6,765 bases of DNA from JANWHF01 sp036276235. GTDB taxonomy: Bacteria; Planctomycetota; Phycisphaerae; Tepidisphaerales; Tepidisphaeraceae. Below are positions 5,311 to 6,765 of this stretch, piece by piece. The notes below the pieces were generated by a model. The model had not been told where the DNA came from and searched no databases. It saw nothing but the letters and a program-made list of their open reading frames with translations. The stretch covers positions 1 to 6,765 of the forward strand of contig DATBDZ010000489.1 in assembly GCA_036276235.1 (NCBI GenBank). The letters are read 5' to 3'. Each line of letters begins with the position of its first letter. The stretch's first letter is position 1. The translations under genes were made by a program, and so were the position numbers.

Positions 5311-6462
5311 TCATCCAGTAAATCTCAAAGATTCAACAACGTTTTTCCTCGACGCAATAACCGCCGGCACGAGGGCGGCGATGAGGCCGATGAGGGCAGC
5401 CATGGCCAGGACGATCAGGGCGCCTTGCCACTTGATTCCCTGGAAGCCGAAATTGCCCCCCGCCGCCTGGAGGCCTTTGGCCAGGAGATAGCCGAGGCCC
5501 AGGCCCATGACTCCGCCGATGATGCTGAGCAAGACCGACTCGCCGAGAATCAGTTGCAGGATTTCGGGCGGCGTATAGCCGAGCGTGCGGAGAATCGCCG
5601 TCTCGCGCGTCCGCTCGCGGACGGCCATCGCAATCGTATTTGCGGAAACCAACAGGATTGTAAACGTTACCGCGCCGCAGATTGCCGCCAGGAAGACCTT
5701 GATGTTTCCAAGGAATGCCAGGAACGAGCGGCCGAATTCCTTTTCCGATTCGGTGCGCGTCGGCGCGGGCGAATTATCAAACATCGTATCGATCGCCCGC
5801 GAAATGCGCGGCACATTCTGCGGCGAATCCGCCAGGATCATGAACGTCCCCACCATGTCGCGCGTGTTGGCCGTCTTGGGCAGCAGCTCCGTCAGATATT
5901 CACGATGAAAAATCAGGCATTCGGTATTTGGCGGATGGTCAAAAATAGCGGCGACTTTCATCTCGAGCGTCACCGGATAAATATCGCCGACGATCTGCAC
6001 GTTGTCGCCGATTTTCATGTTGTACTTGTCAGCAATCTTCCGCCCCACCGCGCACGCCGTCCGCCCGCGCTTGAATGCCGCCAGTTGATCCGGCTGCACC
6101 GTCCAATCCTTATGGATATCAAAAATCACATCCGAATCGACGGCAAACCGCGCAAAGAAATCCTTCGGCTCCTTGTAAACCCCGGCAAACCACGACCACG
6201 CCGACACATCCTGCACGCCGGGCACGGATTTGATCTTGGGATAATAGCTGGCAGGAAGTTGCTGCGTGAGCGAAACACGATGGCGGCAGACCAGCCGCAG
6301 CGCTTCCGATGGGGACAGATCATCCCCATAGAAAAACCCCTGATAAATCGCCACGAGCAGCGCCAGCAGCGCCAGCGACACCACCATGCTCGCCAGCGTA
6401 AGCAGGCTACGTCGGCGATTACGCAACACATTGCGCAGAATCAGTGAGCCCAGTCGAAACAT
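5311..6462 (-). CDS. ABC exporter permease, FtsX type (first)
   Basis: A 383-residue inner-membrane permease, first gene of the export cluster. One membrane helix near the N-terminus (about 19-42, LLTLASMVVSLALLALLVAI), a periplasmic domain (about 45-248) and three C-terminal helices (about 252-278, 303-328, 347-371) match the FtsX topology. The loop VRERTRETAILRTLGYTPPE (281-300) is the expected ATPase-coupling region and is parallel to SRRTREIGTLRALGFGRG in the neighbouring permease. The two permeases have clearly diverged in their periplasmic parts (about 200 against 250 residues), so a heterodimeric transporter is likely, in contrast to homodimeric MacB. The ATG at 6462 is preceded by a positively charged start (RNVLRNRRRS) but by no Shine-Dalgarno sequence. 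A promoter candidate lies about 60 bp upstream. A longer open frame runs antisense to it and is a shadow. Confidence 0.93.
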   Translation of the reverse strand: MFRLGSLILRNVLRNRRRSLLTLASMVVSLALLALLVAIYQGFFYGDDLSPSEALRLVCRHRVSLTQQLPASYYPKIKSVPGVQDVSAWSWFAGVYKEPKDFFARFAVDSDVIFDIHKDWTVQPDQLAAFKRGRTACAVGRKIADKYNMKIGDNVQIVGDIYPVTLEMKVAAIFDHPPNTECLIFHREYLTELLPKTANTRDMVGTFMILADSPQNVPRISRAIDTMFDNSPAPTRTESEKEFGRSFLAFLGNIKVFLAAICGAVTFTILLVSANTIAMAVRERTRETAILRTLGYTPPEILQLILGESVLLSIIGGVMGLGLGYLLAKGLQAAGGNFGFQGIKWQGALIVLAMAALIGLIAALVPAVIASRKNVVESLRFTG

Positions 6463-6522
6463 GATTCGAAAAACCGCTTTACAATGCCCAATTCCAGTGG
6501 AACGACGCGCAGCAGTCCCGGC

Positions 6523-6551
6523 ATGGTAGAAAGACCATCAAGCGGCGTCAA
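6523..6551 (-). promoter_or_regulatory. Candidate promoter of the ABC export cluster
   Basis: On the minus strand TTGACG (6546-6551) is followed after exactly 17 bp by TACCAT (6523-6528), giving five of six and four of six matches to the sigma-70 boxes. It would leave a leader of roughly 50-55 nt before the ATG at 6462. A small inverted repeat, ATGGT (6523-6527) with ACCAT (6534-6538), overlaps the -10 box and could be a regulator site or chance. The position, between the toxin remnant and the first permease, is where the cluster's promoter is expected. Confidence 0.42.
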
Positions 6552-6566
6552 TTTTTAGAGTGTCGA

Positions 6567-6598
6567 ATTGGTTTAGGGACCAATAAACCCGCTAGCGG
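6567..6598. repeat. Two small hairpins at end of toxin remnant
   Basis: ATTGGT (6567-6572) and ACCAAT (6579-6584) form a perfect 6-bp stem around TTAGGG. Next to it CCGCTAGCGG (6589-6598) is a perfect 10-bp palindrome. Both overlap the last codons of the truncated toxin frame. They may be part of the sequence that replaced the toxin's 3' end, or act as a weak end of transcription before the export cluster's promoter. Confidence 0.5.
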
Positions 6599-6674
6599 AA
6601 CAGCTTGCGAAAGTCTCTCGCGCCATTGCTCGTAAATCACGGCGCGCGAGGGGTGTTACGAAGTAGCGCTTCAT
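6573..6674 (-). pseudogene. Truncated ParE/RelE-type toxin remnant
   Basis: A 33-codon frame starts with ATG at 6674, overlapping the antitoxin stop codon as ATGA, the classic layout of antitoxin-toxin pairs. Its first residues, MKRYFVTPLARRDLRAM, resemble the start of ParE/RelE-family toxins (a first strand, then a helix beginning with A-x-x-D-L). After about residue 17 the likeness stops: the frame runs on as ARETFASCSASGFIGP and ends at TAA. Intact members are about 90-105 residues, so the second helix, the sheet and the catalytic or gyrase-binding C-terminal part are missing. I looked for the remainder in the other minus frames down to 6463 and saw none, so this looks like a deletion or replacement and not a simple frameshift. 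The assignment rests on the short N-terminus plus the layout. Confidence 0.6.
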
Positions 6675-6765
6675 TTTCTCGCGCGCCGCTTGGCGCTCTG
6701 TTTACTCAATTGGCGAATCTCGTCGAAAACGGTCTCTCCATCGAGAAGTTCTCCGCGCTCGATCT
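6671..6765 (-). CDS. C-terminal end of a type II antitoxin (partial)
   Basis: The frame enters the window from the right edge and gives 30 residues, IERGELLDGETVFDEIRQLS followed by a basic tail KQSAKRRARK, before TGA at 6671-6673. The pattern GE-x-DGE-x-VF-x-EIR with a basic end is typical of the toxin-binding C-terminus of small ribbon-helix-helix (CopG/ParD-like) antitoxins. The DNA-binding N-terminus lies outside the window. The stop overlaps the start of the toxin remnant. Because the toxin is broken, the antitoxin may survive as an orphan that can still block related toxins, or it may be drifting. Only the tail is visible, so the exact family is uncertain. Confidence 0.58.
   Translation of the reverse strand, partial: IERGELLDGETVFDEIRQLSKQSAKRRARK

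Noticed and set aside
5236..6447. A 403-codon plus-strand open frame, longer than the gene opposite it
   Set aside because: It is antisense to the first permease, its peptide is rich in Arg, His and Gln with no domain, and the minus-strand frame shows membrane helices and FtsX motifs.

Overview
The window looks like chromosomal DNA of a GC-rich, Gram-negative-type bacterium. Planctomycetota is my best guess. That rests on the gene set (two FtsX-type permeases, a membrane-fusion adaptor and an ATPase in one co-directional row), the near absence of Shine-Dalgarno sequences, and the many dispersed hairpin repeats between genes. This is an inference from style; there is no rRNA or marker gene to settle it, and Verrucomicrobiota or Acidobacteriota are possible.

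Every gene I can support lies on the minus strand, so transcription runs from the right end to the left. In transcription order they are: the tail of a ribbon-helix-helix-type antitoxin (6765-6671); a ParE-like toxin that starts in an ATGA overlap with it but is cut to 33 codons (6674-6573); a first FtsX-family permease (6462-5311); a second FtsX/MacB-type permease (5208-3916); a periplasmic adaptor of the HlyD/MacA kind (3898-2555, GTG start); a LolD/MacB-type ABC ATPase (2312-1596, GTG start); and a PhnP-like metallo-beta-lactamase-fold hydrolase (1231-443). The four middle genes form one tripartite-type ABC export system: the ATPase powers two permease subunits in the inner membrane, and the adaptor reaches across the periplasm. 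No outer-membrane channel gene and no substrate clue is present. The hydrolase is probably a separate unit.

The most unusual part is between the genes. Nearly every gap holds a different kind of inverted repeat: three long hairpins in the gene-free left end (13-63, 191-298, 347-431); a 275-bp array of nine small hairpins whose tetraloop is constant while the stems change with compensation (1284-1558); a nearly perfect 32-bp inverted repeat and a cruciform-like element between ATPase and adaptor (2386-2465, 2501-2544); an AT-rich heptad-repeat hairpin directly upstream of the second permease start (5214-5303); and small hairpins at the end of the toxin remnant (6567-6598). The 17-nt adaptor-permease gap is the only ABC-gene junction with none. 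These repeats create spurious open frames on both strands, which I left out.

I see no complete mobile element, no CRISPR array and no tRNA or rRNA gene. The tandem motif at 81-123 and the truncated toxin are the only hints of past mobile-element or horizontally acquired DNA.
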